The notes beneath the pieces are model-generated. The model was not told the DNA's origin. It did not search any database and worked only from the letters and a program-made list of their open reading frames with translations. A DNA stretch of 64,000 nucleotides from Lytechinus variegatus (lineage: Eukaryota > Echinodermata > Echinoidea > Temnopleuroida > Toxopneustidae), in NCBI RefSeq assembly GCF_018143015.1, contig NC_054746.1:17909532-17973531 (forward strand), given 5' to 3'. Each line of letters begins with the position of its first letter. Positions within the stretch are counted from its first letter, which is position 1. The position numbers and the translations under genes are program-made. Shown in pieces: positions 14,601-25,600 of this stretch.

Positions 14601-17600
14601 AGCTCTGATTTGAAAGCCATTCAAATTCTGAAAAAGAAATGCAATGGAAAGAGTTTATACCCGATACAAGATCTAACTCATTCCAGGCTTATCTAAAAAA
14701 AAAATATTCACCATGTTCATCCTCTACTGAAACTATATAGATTTTGCAAATATTCTGGTATTATTTAAAGGGGGAGTGAACTGTGTGTGGTCTCTCATTG
14801 ACTGACTGTTATAAATTTACATAGTCTTAAAAATATAGATTTTCAGATATCTAATAATTTACAGGGAATAAATTGACCAATAATCGTATTTGTATAGAGA
14901 AACTAAAATGTTTTGAGAGATCTAAGTACCTAATTGTTTTGCTGGTTGGTAACATAATTATTGCAGTATACATATATTGAGTAGTTAATTGAAATGCTAT
15001 CATTCAAGTGGGTCCTCAGAACTAGACTACACTGGTATTGTGGGTTTGGAAACTGGCCAGGTATTAGTTGAGGACTCGAGATGGCACTATTGATTCATAT
15101 CTGCTTTAATTCAATTTTATACATGCATTTGTCACAAATAACCTAAATTTTCAGAATTTTTGGCCCTAACAAACATCAATAATTAGTTTTATTTTTAGAC
15201 ATTCAAACCTTCAGGAGAAAAGTCCCTTTTTTAATTTCAGACCAAGGAAACTTTGGAATACTGGTCCTAATTTAATTTTTAGTTTTAAGCCTATAAATCT
15301 TAAGAAAAACTTCAGAAAATCAAGCAGTTTACAATACATGACTTGGCGCCACTCAGAGAATAAGAACAAAGATTGTTTTGTACTACTTTAGGATCGTCGT
15401 TGAGTAGTTCTCCACACACAAAATCTAATAAAGTTCATTCACTTAACAAATATCAATCCTAACTGAGTGCACTTGCTGTAAACAACATCAGGTTCCAGAT
15501 TAAATCCATGGGAAGCAAAAGCAAATCTAGATATAAGGATGATGAACGTGATCTAGTGAACTAGGGGTAGACTATTTCATTGACAGCCAGAGAATCTATC
15601 TCAAGTCAAACTAAATCATGAAAGAGTCTGACTTAATTTAAGAAGTTCTCAGGAAAATGAGAAGTCTATTAGTAGGGTGTCTGTCTGGAGAAAAAATATG
15701 TTGCTTATTTCAACAACAACAAAGTGTTTTGTGGATTTGAAAAGATATAACCTTCAGAATAACAGAAATGTGATATTTAATGAAAAATTCCAATAAATGG
15801 CTGCAAAAAAGAATGAAATCAGACAGATTTTCAGCATTTTCCTGCCATAGGCCGAGTAGTTAAGAAATGGGACACAACAAATCTAAATTTTTAGCTTCCG
15901 AAAGCTGTTAAACTTAGAAATCTATTCTTAATGCCAAACACTTGTCAACAGAGTGTCACTCAGAAAATTTGACACTCTTTCTGATGGTATGACTTTCTTT
16001 AGTATATAGATTTGAAAACTGAAACAAAGTGAAATACAGAAATTCAATTTTCCCAGTAAATGCATGAGGAAATGGCGATCTCAACACACACACGCACACA
16101 AAAAAGGTTCAGGCACCACCTCTCGGGTGCCTGAATACTTGAATGCACCACGGAAGTGACCTTTTGCTTTAAAATGTTACCTCTATCTATCTAAATAAGG
16201 GTTCCAATCAATCTCTTAGGATAGGGGCTCAGGTGTCCAGACAAAAATTTTGAAGCCTTCTTTTCGTCTTTGGATTATGATGTGGTGACCATAATTTGCG
16301 CACATTTCAAAAATTATCATGAAGTTGATTTTCAATCAAAAATTTCTCACAGTTCACATGAAATTAATCAAAAACTTATATACCAGACTGAAGGCAACAT
16401 TCCAAAGTCAAATTCACTTGATGGAATTATGAAGAAGGCCTAGGGTTTCACTGTTATCGCAATCTCAAAATTCCATGGTGATCGACTAGTGTGGACTCGG
16501 CTGAAAAATTTGGACCTTAATTTGCGCACAATTGTTTTTCAAAGCTTTATAAAAGAAATCAAGCATACAAAAAGGTAAGATAATTGCAGATTGAAGTTCA
16601 AATACCATAAATTTGGTTGGCATCACATTTAACATAGTTATTTCGAGACCTCTGCTTGCAAACTGGCCATTTCTTGATGCTTGTTGAGAAGATCTGATTT
16701 TCCCGGAGTGGAAGCAAAAGGTAACAACATTTGCCAATGTTTTGCCTTTATATATATTTTCACAATTGAGACCTTACACCTTGAAGAAAATTACCTTAGG
16801 GCCTACTGAGTAATTTTGGGTCACTTTTTCTGTTGGTGATATAAGTTTTTCAAGATATTAATTAGATTAATTAGGTAACGCACAAATTAAGGCCAAACCA
16901 CCATACACTAAATATATTCATGAATTAAATAGTTGTAAACTTGTCCTTGACTAGCTTAGCATCAAAAGAAGCTCCTGAATTTTCTCTTTCCATACACCCT
17001 AAAATATGAGCTGAAAATCAATTCAGATCACATTTTCTTGCAGGCTGAAATAGCCCCAAAATTGTGCCATTCCCCCCCCCCATTCAGCCCATTTTATGCA
17101 GACCATTTTTTCAGTGTTGCTTCAGACACCCTATTTTTAAAGAGAATTGAAGTTTTATGTCAGCAGAAGTTAGTCACCTCTTTTCTCATGTGTGTCGGTG
17201 TGTGTGCACTCATTGTGTAGGCCTACAAATTGGGAGTGGAAAGAAGTCATCAGTGCTGACGAAGTAAACAGCAGTGAATGGACTGGTGACTTCAACCAGG
17301 ATAATGCATAGAATTTTCTGAATTATATTGTCCTCCTCCTACACAGACAAAAGATGGCCATTAGGCTCTTAATGGTGGAGCAACCAACAGCTGCTTGATT
17401 ACAGCATCTACGGAAAAACTTGCATTTTGGATCCTCCTCAATTACTCCTAAATTTTGCTTTTTGACGGGGAAAAATAAATGATAAAGATAAATTTATATC
17501 AAATACAATCAGATTACCATCTTTCTGAAAAAATATGCTGGAGTTGAATATCACAAATTTTGATGACAAAACAGATTCACCAGGTTTGCCATCAAGAACT

Positions 17601-20600
17601 GTCGAGAATCCTGGCTGATCCTGATCTGTTTGTCAGCAAATCAAATTCGCTATTTTCTGGCATATTTTTCAGAAAGGTGGTAAGCTGAAAGTATTTTAAA
17701 TTTACAGTAATTCATCTTTATTATTTCTTCCCTTTTACACTGTCAAAAAGCAAAATTTAGGTGTAATCAAGGAGGGTGCTGCACCGTCTCCATAGTCATC
17801 ATAGACGCTGGGACTGTAACATTAGTTAACTTAAGGCTTTAAACCTGTTAAAGTTTAACTTAAAGGGGAAGTTCACCCTGAAGAAAATAGTAAAAAATAT
17901 TGGTGAAGGTTTGAGCAAAATCCGTAGTTATTAGAGTTCAAAGTTCTGGATTTGTGACGTCATAAACGAGCGGCTGCCCCATGTGTTATGTAATATAAAA
18001 TGCATGAATTTCAAATTTTGTATGGTTCCTGATGACTTAATTTTGTTTTCTATTCATGATTGGATGTGAAATGATTTATTGATATACAAAAGTTATAGTG
18101 AGTGATTGTATTACCGACCAGCCTTGTATTACCGAACGTGCGCATCATACGCGTCAGATAATAATTTCATACGCTCTATTCTTTGCAATATCCTTCTGTA
18201 GCCCCTCTTATGGTGCTACATAAGTGTAGAAAGAAGTTAAAAGAGATTAGTCTCTATTAATTTTGTATTGTAGTGGTTATACCCATATTTATGTAGCTAC
18301 AGAACATACAGAGTGAGAGAGGAGAGAGTGAGATGACTTGCATGACCTTTTGTACATACTGAGAGAGAGTGAGCGAAAGAGAGAACCAATGGTCAGTTCT
18401 TGGTAGCTTGAGTAAGGGTCAGCTGGTCCTTATTCCCAGAAAATAATGACGTGAATGTCATGAATGACGTAGAAGTATTTTGGGGAAAAGTTGATGGACT
18501 CTTCCATCTCTGCTACCCTAAAGGGGTCAGCAATTATTAGTTACTGGTTTTTGTTTGTTAAAAGAGATGACCAAGGATCAACAAGTATTTCTAGTTACAC
18601 ATTTACACACCCCTTCCCAAAAATAATGGTATTGTCGAAAATACCTTTATATAGAACTACTGGAGGCATCCTCTTCACAACTTTTGAGATGGAGAGAGAG
18701 CATCTTCCTCCAGACACCACTTTTCAATAATTTCCGTATTTTCCTGATTCTCAGGTAAGATCCCAAAGTCATCCTTCCATATCTCAGTTTATAAGATTAT
18801 TTAATAACTGATCTTATAGATTTATTTTTGAATGTTACTTTTCCAAAATTGTCTTTTACACATTTGGCTTATTATCAATCTTCGATTGGATAATATTTTA
18901 AAGTTTAGATTTACATAACTGATGATAGATACTATTCTATAGTCTACATCTTATTGAATGTTTGAATTTCTTATGATTGTTACTAACCATCTACGATTAT
19001 TGTTCATGGTAAAGCACTTGTTATTTATGTTTGTCTAGCAGCGCGAGCATGGTGCGAGTTTTATAGTTGAGCCTTTTGAACTTTGCGAATTACAAATTTT
19101 AAGCAAGTCGCGAATCCAAAACAACTAAACGGTATTATTCTGGTCAAGCAGATAGGCTGAGTTCCCTATCTTGCCGCGTTAATACCGTGCGGACTCTAAT
19201 GTATCTGATTAAAGACTTTCCTGAATATCATTGTGCTAAACCATTCTATTTTATTGTTTTGATATTATGTTACTGTAAAACCATTTACTAATCCTAGTTG
19301 ATATAAAAATATTTGAGATGAAGTTTGATATTTAATATTAGAAATATTTAATCATGTTTTGATTAAATTGATACACAACTTTTGAGATGGAGAGAGAGCA
19401 TCTTCCTCCAGACACCACTTTTCAATAATTTCCGTATTTTCCTGATTCTCAGGTCACTGGTCGTCTGACCATGAACAGCTTCTACATTTTACTATATCTG
19501 CACTGAGACCCTCAATGTCATTATGTTAGTCTTAATCTATCAGTAGTTGTTTGACAACTGTTCTAAAGTTATGTCCGGTAAATTAAGTTATGAAGTATAA
19601 TTTGAACTATATGTTCATACTTGTTCAAGTAATTATGTAACTAGGAGTTACAACATTTTTATAACTGTAAATATCATGTATATAATGTTAATCTAGTTTA
19701 GAATTAAAGGAACATATATCCTTTATATAATGAGTATGTTAGTTTATTTTATTGAGTATTATGATTTACATTAATTAATAACATAGTGTGAATGTTGTTG
19801 ATTGATGGTGTTTGATTATGTGATGTGTGATTATTACATATTAATAATAATTACAACCTAATAGTGTTTTATTTAAGTTCTACCTCTGTAGACGGACAGG
19901 GTGGGGATTCTTCGTTTAAAAACCCTTCCGCTGCACTGTTCTGTTATTGTATAAGTAAAAGATCCTCCCCCACCCGAAACGGTCCCGTGCTACACTTCCA
20001 AAGGGAACTTGAATAGAAAGATGATGAAAAATGGTCAAAGACACATTTTCAAAGTCTTAATATTATAAAAATAATAAAATATGGTCAAAATAGCTCATCA
20101 GTGATTTTGTTGATTTCTCAACTTTTCCCATAGAAAACACACGTTCGGTAATACGATACCTTTTTCAAGTGACCAAAATATATCACATCCGAAGAGGGGT
20201 CCGATTGGAAGCTAATATCATCAAAAGGAAAACAATTTCAGCAATTATTTTACATAACTATATTTTGTAGGTAATTGTGTATTTAAGGTGAAAGTTTGGT
20301 GAATTTTATGAAAATAATATTTTTAAAATGATTGAATTCAAGAAAAGTGTTCGGTAATACGATCCACTACCATACAGTGAAAACCATTTTCAATTTTCTG
20401 AGAAAATGACATTTCATGGTTTTACCAATCGCTATGTAGGAATGCTGCTCGCATATGTCACAAATCATGTAATTGAAATTCTAATTACCTTTTAATTATT
20501 TGATGAATTTTTCTCAAACCTTCGGCAATATTTTGAATTATTTTTTCTGCTATTTTTACATTTACAATAAACTTTTTGTCAGGGTGAACTTCCCCTTTAC

Positions 20601-21296
20601 GCGGCAGTTGCAAGCTGTTTGCTCCACCATGCCCATGGGCATGGCCCGGCCACTCATCCTACGACCAATTTGTCGCCTCATCGGTCTAGATAATGCTGTG
20701 ACCAACCAGCATTGTTTTAATGAACACGTGCACTTAAATTGTCATTGGACATGTTCGTCTTGTTGGATTGAACTTTTTTGTTGAAAAAAATATGAGTCAT
20801 TGATTGAGTTGTCCATTTTAGTAGGATGGGGGGTCGGGTGTCCGGACACTTTATCTTTTTGTAGCCTTTTTTGTCTGTTGATTACACTAATAATATGAAT
20901 TCGTTACTAATTTTCTATTTTGTTCTTTATAATATTTCCTAACATTTTGTACTAATAATTGATAAAACTTCGCTTGTAAATTTTTCCAAATGACATTCTA
21001 AAATTGATCGTCCGGACACACAACCCGTCCGGATACACAACAACTGGGTACCGGTACCGGGTATACCATTTATTAGGCCTAGGCCAGGTACCGGGTATAC
21101 CATTTATTAGGCCTAGGCCCTAGGCCTAATAAATGGTATACCCGGTACCGGTACCCAGTTGTGTATCCCTAGAAATTTACGGTAGGCCTATTTATTTCCT
21201 CTCACCTGCTGCTCCATTTCCTGACACTGTTGTTTTGATTGCAGATGCACTGGGGAAAAGGCCTCCTTTAGTTTTCTGATATGGAGATGATTCCAT
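5491..21296 (-). CDS. NRDE2: NRDE2, nuclear exosome regulator (10 coding exons)
   Basis: The joined coding exons on the minus strand are 21296-21206, 14627-13988, 13693-12771, 12474-12338, 11234-11114, 10326-8919, 8427-8246, 7949-7840, 6371-6300 and 5634-5491. They total 3828 nt, giving 1275 residues plus TGA; human NRDE2 is about 1164. All introns are GT/AG and all phases agree. Recognition rests on LFPS near the start, EFEWLSNQSF at 31-40, a Lys-rich nuclear segment (about 151-243), the WIDDIGF/CLGL stretch in the MTR4-interaction region (about 253-310), FIPVK at about 366-370, DDPERMVLVDDI (about 685-696), HAT-like repeats with Trp/aromatic spacing from about 419 onward, and the C-terminal LYLDAVRYFPEEL. 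In animals NRDE2 sits in nuclear speckles, binds the helicase MTR4 and restrains exosome recruitment; in worms and yeasts relatives act in nuclear RNAi and RNA decay. The function is from family knowledge. The ATG at 21296 is chosen because its exon joins in phase to EFEWLSN. Confidence 0.93.
5635..7839 (-). other. NRDE2: NRDE2 introns 8 and 9 (around exon 9)
   Basis: The intron between exons 9 and 10 (5635-6299) contains an ATC/ATT-type microsatellite-like stretch near 6060-6205. The intron between exons 8 and 9 (6372-7839) is AT-rich, with a GGGGGGCACCCCGAGCCCCC-like remnant near 7540. No other gene is visible in either. Confidence 0.6.
6300..6371 (-). CDS. NRDE2: NRDE2 coding exon 9
   Basis: This 72-nt exon encodes 24 residues, VQNGDPKRGKAIFYRALQ and then HCPWAK. 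FYRALQ-CPWAK is diagnostic for the family C-terminal region. The acceptor follows a T8 tract and the donor is GTGAGA. Confidence 0.93.
7840..7949 (-). CDS. NRDE2: NRDE2 coding exon 8
   Basis: The acceptor TTGTTTCAG precedes GTAAGGAG and the donor GTGAGA follows CTCTTTGAG. It encodes ETGITNRLRSLFDRALSNRY and then LLWRLYILFE, matching the human ETGLMHRIQALFENAM and LLWRMYLNF. Confidence 0.92.
8246..8427 (-). CDS. NRDE2: NRDE2 coding exon 7
   Basis: The acceptor CTTTCAG precedes GCATAGTAG and the donor GTAATG follows TATTCAG. It encodes AGRLRRYFDKATSDSKDPIP followed by WLYAIYAELVRL, aligning with the human RRFFDT..PLEPWLFAIEAEKLR stretch. Confidence 0.92.
8919..10326 (-). CDS. NRDE2: NRDE2 coding exon 6 (main HAT-repeat exon)
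   Basis: This 1408-nt exon covers residues 638-1107. The acceptor TTTTTTTCTAG precedes ATGTCAAG; the donor GTAGGT follows CTAAGGAG. It contains DDCDDPERMVLVDDI, ELILHFLDFLGV, and HAT-like repeats such as SLWEEYAKWEWHNGNVVESQ and ILKARKGYVELFKNA. Confidence 0.93.
11114..11234 (-). CDS. NRDE2: NRDE2 coding exon 5
   Basis: This 121-nt exon encodes IAFFEPFLDSNEPRFGQPGA, then KGWAKWVEQKEKGGW. The FFEPF-DS-EPR and KGW...GGW pattern is the most conserved stretch of the family. The acceptor is CTTCCAG and the donor GTGAGG. Confidence 0.92.
11594..12177. mobile_element. piggyBac-like MITE in NRDE2 intron 4
   Basis: The left end AGGTCAAGTCCACCCC and right end GGGGTGGACTTGTCCT form terminal inverted repeats with one mismatch. 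Both are flanked by TTAA (11590-11593 and 12178-12181), the piggyBac target signature. The 584-bp interior has no transposase frame. A second copy of the family lies at 48418-48940 and a decayed part-copy near 27272-27458. Confidence 0.8.
12338..12474 (-). CDS. NRDE2: NRDE2 coding exon 4
   Basis: The acceptor ACATTAG before ATATTGTTATG is the only one nearby that keeps phase; the tempting CAG eleven bases further on breaks the frame. It encodes QVCHFWRQSGHTEKAVALLQ, close to the human CHFLRQAGHSEKAI. The donor is GTATGT. Confidence 0.88.
12771..13693 (-). CDS. NRDE2: NRDE2 coding exon 3 (MTR4-interaction region, first HAT repeats)
   Basis: The acceptor is TTTCAG before CCACAATAG; the donor is the strong GTGAGT after AAATTGA. 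It covers residues 244-552. It holds WIDDIGF, CLGLDSDKE, FIPVKP and the first HAT-type helix pair around KWLEFVRFQDQAF. Confidence 0.93.
13988..14627 (-). CDS. NRDE2: NRDE2 coding exon 2 (Lys-rich N-terminal region)
   Basis: The acceptor reads TTTCTTTTTCAG before AATTTGAATGG; the donor reads AAGAG before GTAATT. It covers residues 31-244. The second half is a charged Lys/Asp/Glu/Arg segment with repeated KHKDDKEK units, a likely nuclear-localising disordered arm; this repetition also opens antisense frames that are not genes. Confidence 0.92.
16108..16135. repeat. Short perfect hairpin
   Basis: TTCAGGCACC and GGTGCCTGAA form a 10-bp perfect stem with an 8-base loop, next to a CA-rich, A-rich tract. 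It is intronic; no function is assigned. Confidence 0.5.
16512..16894. repeat. Weak inverted-repeat element in NRDE2 intron 1
   Basis: GGACCTTAATTTGCGCACA on the left and ACGCACAAATTAAGGCC on the right are imperfect inverted repeats about 380 bp apart. This may be a decayed MITE. Confidence 0.3.
17433..17775. repeat. Foldback element with nested inverted arms
   Basis: The outer arms 17433-17466 and 17742-17775 share CTAAATTTTGCTTTTTGAC in inverted orientation. The inner arms 17514-17538 and 17660-17683 (TTACCATCTTTCTGAA and its mirror) are also complementary. Spacing is similar on both sides, so the whole segment behaves as a long imperfect palindrome. Confidence 0.6.
18676..18756 (+). repeat. 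81-bp direct repeat, copy 1 (within the LTR)
   Basis: It reads as identical to 19374-19454, beginning CACAACTTTTGAGATGG and ending CTGATTCTCAGGT. The copies are 698 bp apart inside the LTR. Confidence 0.85.
19374..19454 (+). repeat. 81-bp direct repeat, copy 2 (within the LTR)
   Basis: Second copy of the segment at 18676-18756; no difference seen by eye. The sequence between the copies is unrelated and AT-rich. Confidence 0.85.
21087..21149. repeat. Perfect palindrome, 31-bp arms, 1-nt centre
   Basis: The arms 21087-21117 and 21119-21149 are exact reverse complements around the C at 21118; each runs from GGTACCGGGTATACC to GGCCTAGG. An additional copy of the left arm with more flank (from about 21031, GGATACACAAC...) precedes it and also pairs with the right arm extended to 21168. 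It sits 57 bp inside NRDE2 intron 1, so it would be transcribed as a stem-loop near the 5' splice site. Confidence 0.9.
21206..21296 (-). CDS. NRDE2: NRDE2 coding exon 1
   Basis: It encodes 30 residues starting MESSPYQKTKGGLFPS plus the first base of codon 31. It ends GCAGCAG before GTGAGAGG. The phase-1 end joins to AA at 14627 to make Glu31, producing the conserved E-F-E-W-L-S-N motif. Confidence 0.88.
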
Positions 21297-21600
21297 GATT
21301 TACACTGGTTCTACAGACAAGGCAAAATCACCTTATCTGTCTTTCTTACTTGAACTGCGGATAGTCGAGTCTTGATCAGGAACGCAGAGTGGTTCCTCGG
21401 AGAAGCTCTGGCGAAGTAGTTAGCGGAAAATACGCTATTATGCAGTCGCTCCAGAGCTCCGTCCCGTATGTATGCGAAACGTCGGACAACAAGCAAATGT
21501 CTTATGCTCTGTCGGAGATGGCGTTTTTTTTTTTTTGGGGGGGGGGCTCGGGGGAGGTGAGATATGCAACATTATAAATAAAGTTTTTCTGTACAGCTAC
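21297..21600 (-). promoter_or_regulatory. NRDE2: Probable NRDE2 5' UTR and promoter region
   Basis: This lies directly upstream of the NRDE2 start and is richer in CpG than its surroundings (about 21361-21490). It has an imperfect inverted repeat, AGCTCTGGCGA against TCGCTCCAGAGCT. No TATA box was assigned. A T13-G10 run at about 21523-21547 marks the far side. Placement is inferred from the start codon only. Confidence 0.4.
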
Positions 21601-22690
21601 ATAGAGAAAGTTGCGAAACTCTCGACGCTGAACTAACGATAGGTCTGGAAAGTCACTGTATTTTTTTCGACAATTAACTGGGTATTAAAACTTAGCCAAG
21701 GGATAATCCAAGACAAGCTTTCCAAATAAGATTATGAATATCAAATGCACAAGTATTTCTTTTTTTTGGGGGGGGGTCTGTCTAACAGCTTCCAACACAA
21801 GCCTAATATCTCTTGATTGTATGATTCTATACCTGGCTTTCAATTTGGCACACTTCAAGTTATGTCTAATAGAAAAAACATATCATTGTTAGCATATATT
21901 TGACCTACATAGGCATCTTCACTTCACTTGTGTATAGTTTAGTGAAAATTACATTTAACAGTTGAACTTCCTTGTTCAAATCCATCCCAACAAAAAGTTC
22001 ATTCAAATTAATAGAGAAAATGTGAATATGAAAAATGGTGAAAATTCCAGCAAATTCAGATGGAAAATAAAAAGTAATTTCTTTTCTAAGCAGTTAAGGA
22101 ATCAATTGACCTGTTATATCAATGAATCAAGTGCAATTAAAATATACAGCTTTTGTCATCAACCCATGAAGCAGTCCCTTTTTTATATTTGGAGTGGGGT
22201 GGTCTTCTTAAGGTTCAAGGCCTATGATCTTTTTTTTAAATACTGTCATGAAGTAGTTGGTCATGCCTACCAAGCTTCCAATAAGTGCATTGTTGCAGGG
22301 GGACCCCTGAACGCCCTCTCCCAATGATTTTTCAACTAGCTGAAATAGTAAAGTGAAAAAAAGAGGGGGGGGGGAGGAAGAAAAATTAAGGAAAAGGAAA
22401 TGTTGATGAGAGGCCTTTCTGTCATGAAATTGTATAATACCCCAAATATTTAATAGAGAATAAAAAATGTCATAGGTCATCACAATGTCCTACTGCTGCA
22501 CCTGCCTTATATGTGAAGTTTAAAAATAAAATCTTATCAAATGAAAAAAAGTATAATCTTATCAAATGAAATTAATGAGATAATTCTAACTTTTTTTGCA
22601 TTAACATATCACCTATCCCCTTTTATTGTAAAGCTAGCTTTACAAAAAATCAATAATCACACAATTTACACACACAAGTCTAAATACATC
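21601..22690. other. Intergenic spacer between NRDE2 and the STMND1 3' side
   Basis: AT-rich sequence with T-run/G-run junctions (about 21759-21776). A plus-strand open frame at 21962-22327 (121 codons) is compositionally AT-driven and resembles no family I recognise. No gene is supported. Confidence 0.45.
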
Positions 22691-25600
22691 TATATATTTT
22701 ATTGATGGAAGAGTCACTCACACCAGTCTGTATAATACAGCACATGCATGCATCAATATAACAATCTCAAATCAATTATTGTTCACAACATACAAAATAT
22801 AATGAGTTCAGTATTTTTTTTAAAGTCTCATGTAAAACATGTTACACAAAATAAATATCAAGGCTAGAAAATGGAAGGAATTTCATATTGCTAGGAATAT
22901 GTGATGATATGGCATTCAGGAAATCTGACTACGCAGATCATGCTTACAAAGTGCATTTATATATTAATGGCAGCGATTGAATCATTTTAATATATGCACC
23001 TGCAAATGAATTCATTATTTATTCATTATTTATTCATTTTTACTCTATTTTCATTGACATATTCAATGGGTATTTTTCTCCTGAATGTAATCCAACATGA
23101 GAGAAGATGATTAATAAATTTAAATGAACTGAAGTGAATGGAACATCATATAACATACAACAAACATGATAAACTAAAACTGCTTTGCCCATGTGGGATT
23201 ATAGACACATTACAATTAATATATATATATAAATAGAACTCTGCATTAATTTTCTCCATGGGTATTCCGAAATAGGCATGAGTAAATGAATGAAAACATT
23301 AATACATGTAAATAAATGAACTGACCAGAAAAAATAAATGTATTTTGGGGTGGAGTGGAAGAATAGGATTTCAAACTCCCTTCTCTGTCCTAACTAAACA
23401 AAACACTCTATATTTCAATGCATACAAAGAAAGGTTTAAACCATCATTTGCAGTAATATTATTATTAGGATATATATATATATATATCTGATGACATCGC
23501 AAAAGCATGCATTCTACTTACTACTTAGAGTGAGCAAATGTTGCTTTTGTCAATGATGGTGCTACAAAGTGATTTTTTTTATTACAGTGTGAATTCTTGT
23601 GAGGCTACATGAATATTTCTGATCTAGTCAAAATTTAGTATTCAGGTTAGAAAAAACACAGCTTATGCTTAACTGATTAATTGACCTACAGGTTGACTAA
23701 AGTAAACCTTACTGTATTTTGGAAAAAATATTGTCAGTCAAATGACACAAGGAATGGCATAGAAGTGATATAAGATAAGCATACACACACCTTCTTACCT
23801 CCGCCAAATGGAGAGGCTAAGATTATACAATAAAGATTTGAAAGATGGATGATTTCAATTTTCAAACTGGTTGTTTTGAATACATACATAAACTGTTCAC
23901 ATTTTCCCTATGAGGGGCAGGGATGTCACCTGCAACCCCCCCCCCCCCCATTCCACCTCTGGTCCCTGGTATATAGAAATGCTTACAGGAAAAACAAATA
24001 GCACTGTAGTATGCAATATTAATAAGCAATTACAGGTTACATTCTTTTGACACCCTTACAGCTGTTTGCATAGATCATTGTATGAGGCTTATTGCAGATA
24101 CACTCCTCTGATATCACACATCAACAAAGAAATCATTTCCTTAGCCAGGTGCAATCATGAAGATGAACTTTAGATATGCACTACTGTGAATATGAATAGT
24201 GAATTAGTAAATGATAGAACTTCTTGCCTTGAATCCTATTATATTTCTAAGATTACCCCCCCCAAAAAAAAAAAGGTGAATGCATAGAATTTCAAAAAGG
24301 GAGATAGATATCTGAGAAAAACTTTGCAGGAAGGAGAAAATACACAACGTCAAAAAAAAACACAATGAAATTGAATATTAGTTCTCTGAACAGGAAGAAA
24401 TACATGAGAATATATCATGCTACAAAACATGAAATTGCATTCTCATTGGAAGGTTCGCTATTCATAAAATAATTTCTATTTAAATAACATTCAATTGCTA
24501 AGTGTAATCTTATTACTTACTTTCAAAATATTACCCCACTCCATCCATAGATATAACAATTGGGCATACCTTTCTCAATCATGCTTGAATCATGAATTTA
24601 TGAGTTGAAAACTAATAAATGAATATGTAGGTGTTTATTTATCCTCTTTGATAATTAAGTTATTCGTAATAGCTTACCATACTTAATTTTTTTTTTGCAT
24701 GTGATCAGAAAAAAAAAAAATAATTCATACTATAAAACACTGAATTATAACGTCTATCAATTCAGTCAAATAAAACATTTACATAAAAAAGAAGATAATA
24801 CAGATAAACAAACAACTGAAAAATACATCACTACCCATTTTTGTTTCTGGAGTGTTAAAATGGCTTTGTACCTCTCTTTTTTTTGGGGGGGGGTTCACAA
24901 TCAATCTTTCAAGTGATACCCTGTTCAAACCTAAGCTTTCTATCTCCACAAAATCTTAAACCACTTACTATATTAAATAAAAGGCAATTTCATTCATGGC
25001 GGTCATCATCCTACTACCATAATTCCATATGTTTTCACTTTACTTGTACTTCAGTCACATTTTCCCTATTGCAGCCATACGATAAGGAGAAAACAGCCAT
25101 TTTAACATTTTTGTATCAGCTTCAAATAGGTGATTTGAATAAAAATGAATAAAAAGGCCGTTTTCGACTTGCCATATGGCTGCCATAGGGGAAATATGAC
25201 TGAGGTATCATATACATGTAGGTTTAGTCATCCTAAGTCAGCAGTGATATACTTTACATATTTCTAAACAAAGCCTCTGTCAAACTACAATTCACTCATC
25301 TGAAATCTTTAAATACAGTGAGAAAGTTTACATGTAACTGAAAGACTGATATAATCATGTTCTTGATGTACATTAACAGATTATTGATGGGGAGCATATC
25401 ATCAAGTCTTCAGTGAGTTTTCTCACTGATTTTTCACTCACTAGTTTGCTCCCAAATAATGATTCTATGTAGCTTATAACATATATTGATGAAAATCACT
25501 GACATAACTATTAATGAAACACTACAACTTTTCAAACCAAATATGAGATTCTTCCTATGAATATCCAAGTAATTTGTTATATTGAGACACATAATTATTA

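Larger units (their letters stand above)
18197..19994. mobile_element. Solo LTR of an LTR retrotransposon
   Basis: The element starts TGTAGC and ends GCTACA, the TG...CA inverted termini expected of an LTR. It is flanked by the 4-bp duplication CTTC (18193-18196 and 19995-19998). No gag/pol frame is present, so it is a solo LTR of 1798 bp rather than a full element. It contains an internal 81-bp direct duplication. A 4-bp duplication fits Gypsy-type integration, but the family was not determined. Confidence 0.72.
17864..20596. mobile_element. piggyBac-like MITE, split by a nested LTR
   Basis: The left end AGGGGAAGTTCACCCTGA (after TTAA at 17860-17863) is mirrored at the right end TCAGGGTGAACTTCCCCT (before TTAC at 20597-20600, one base off TTAA). 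With the 1798-bp nested LTR and its target duplication removed, the element is about 930 bp. The flanks of the insertion carry repeated GTTCGGTAATACGA-like words. There is no coding capacity. Confidence 0.75.
14628..21205 (-). other. NRDE2: NRDE2 intron 1 (6.6 kb, repeat-filled)
   Basis: The donor GTGAGAGG is at 21205 and the acceptor at 14630-14628. It holds a foldback element (17433-17775), a piggyBac-like MITE split by a solo LTR (17864-20596), a perfect palindrome (21087-21149), and two related GGTGTCC(A/G)GACA blocks (about 16226 and 20832). No additional exon fits the phase between exons 1 and 2. Confidence 0.75.
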
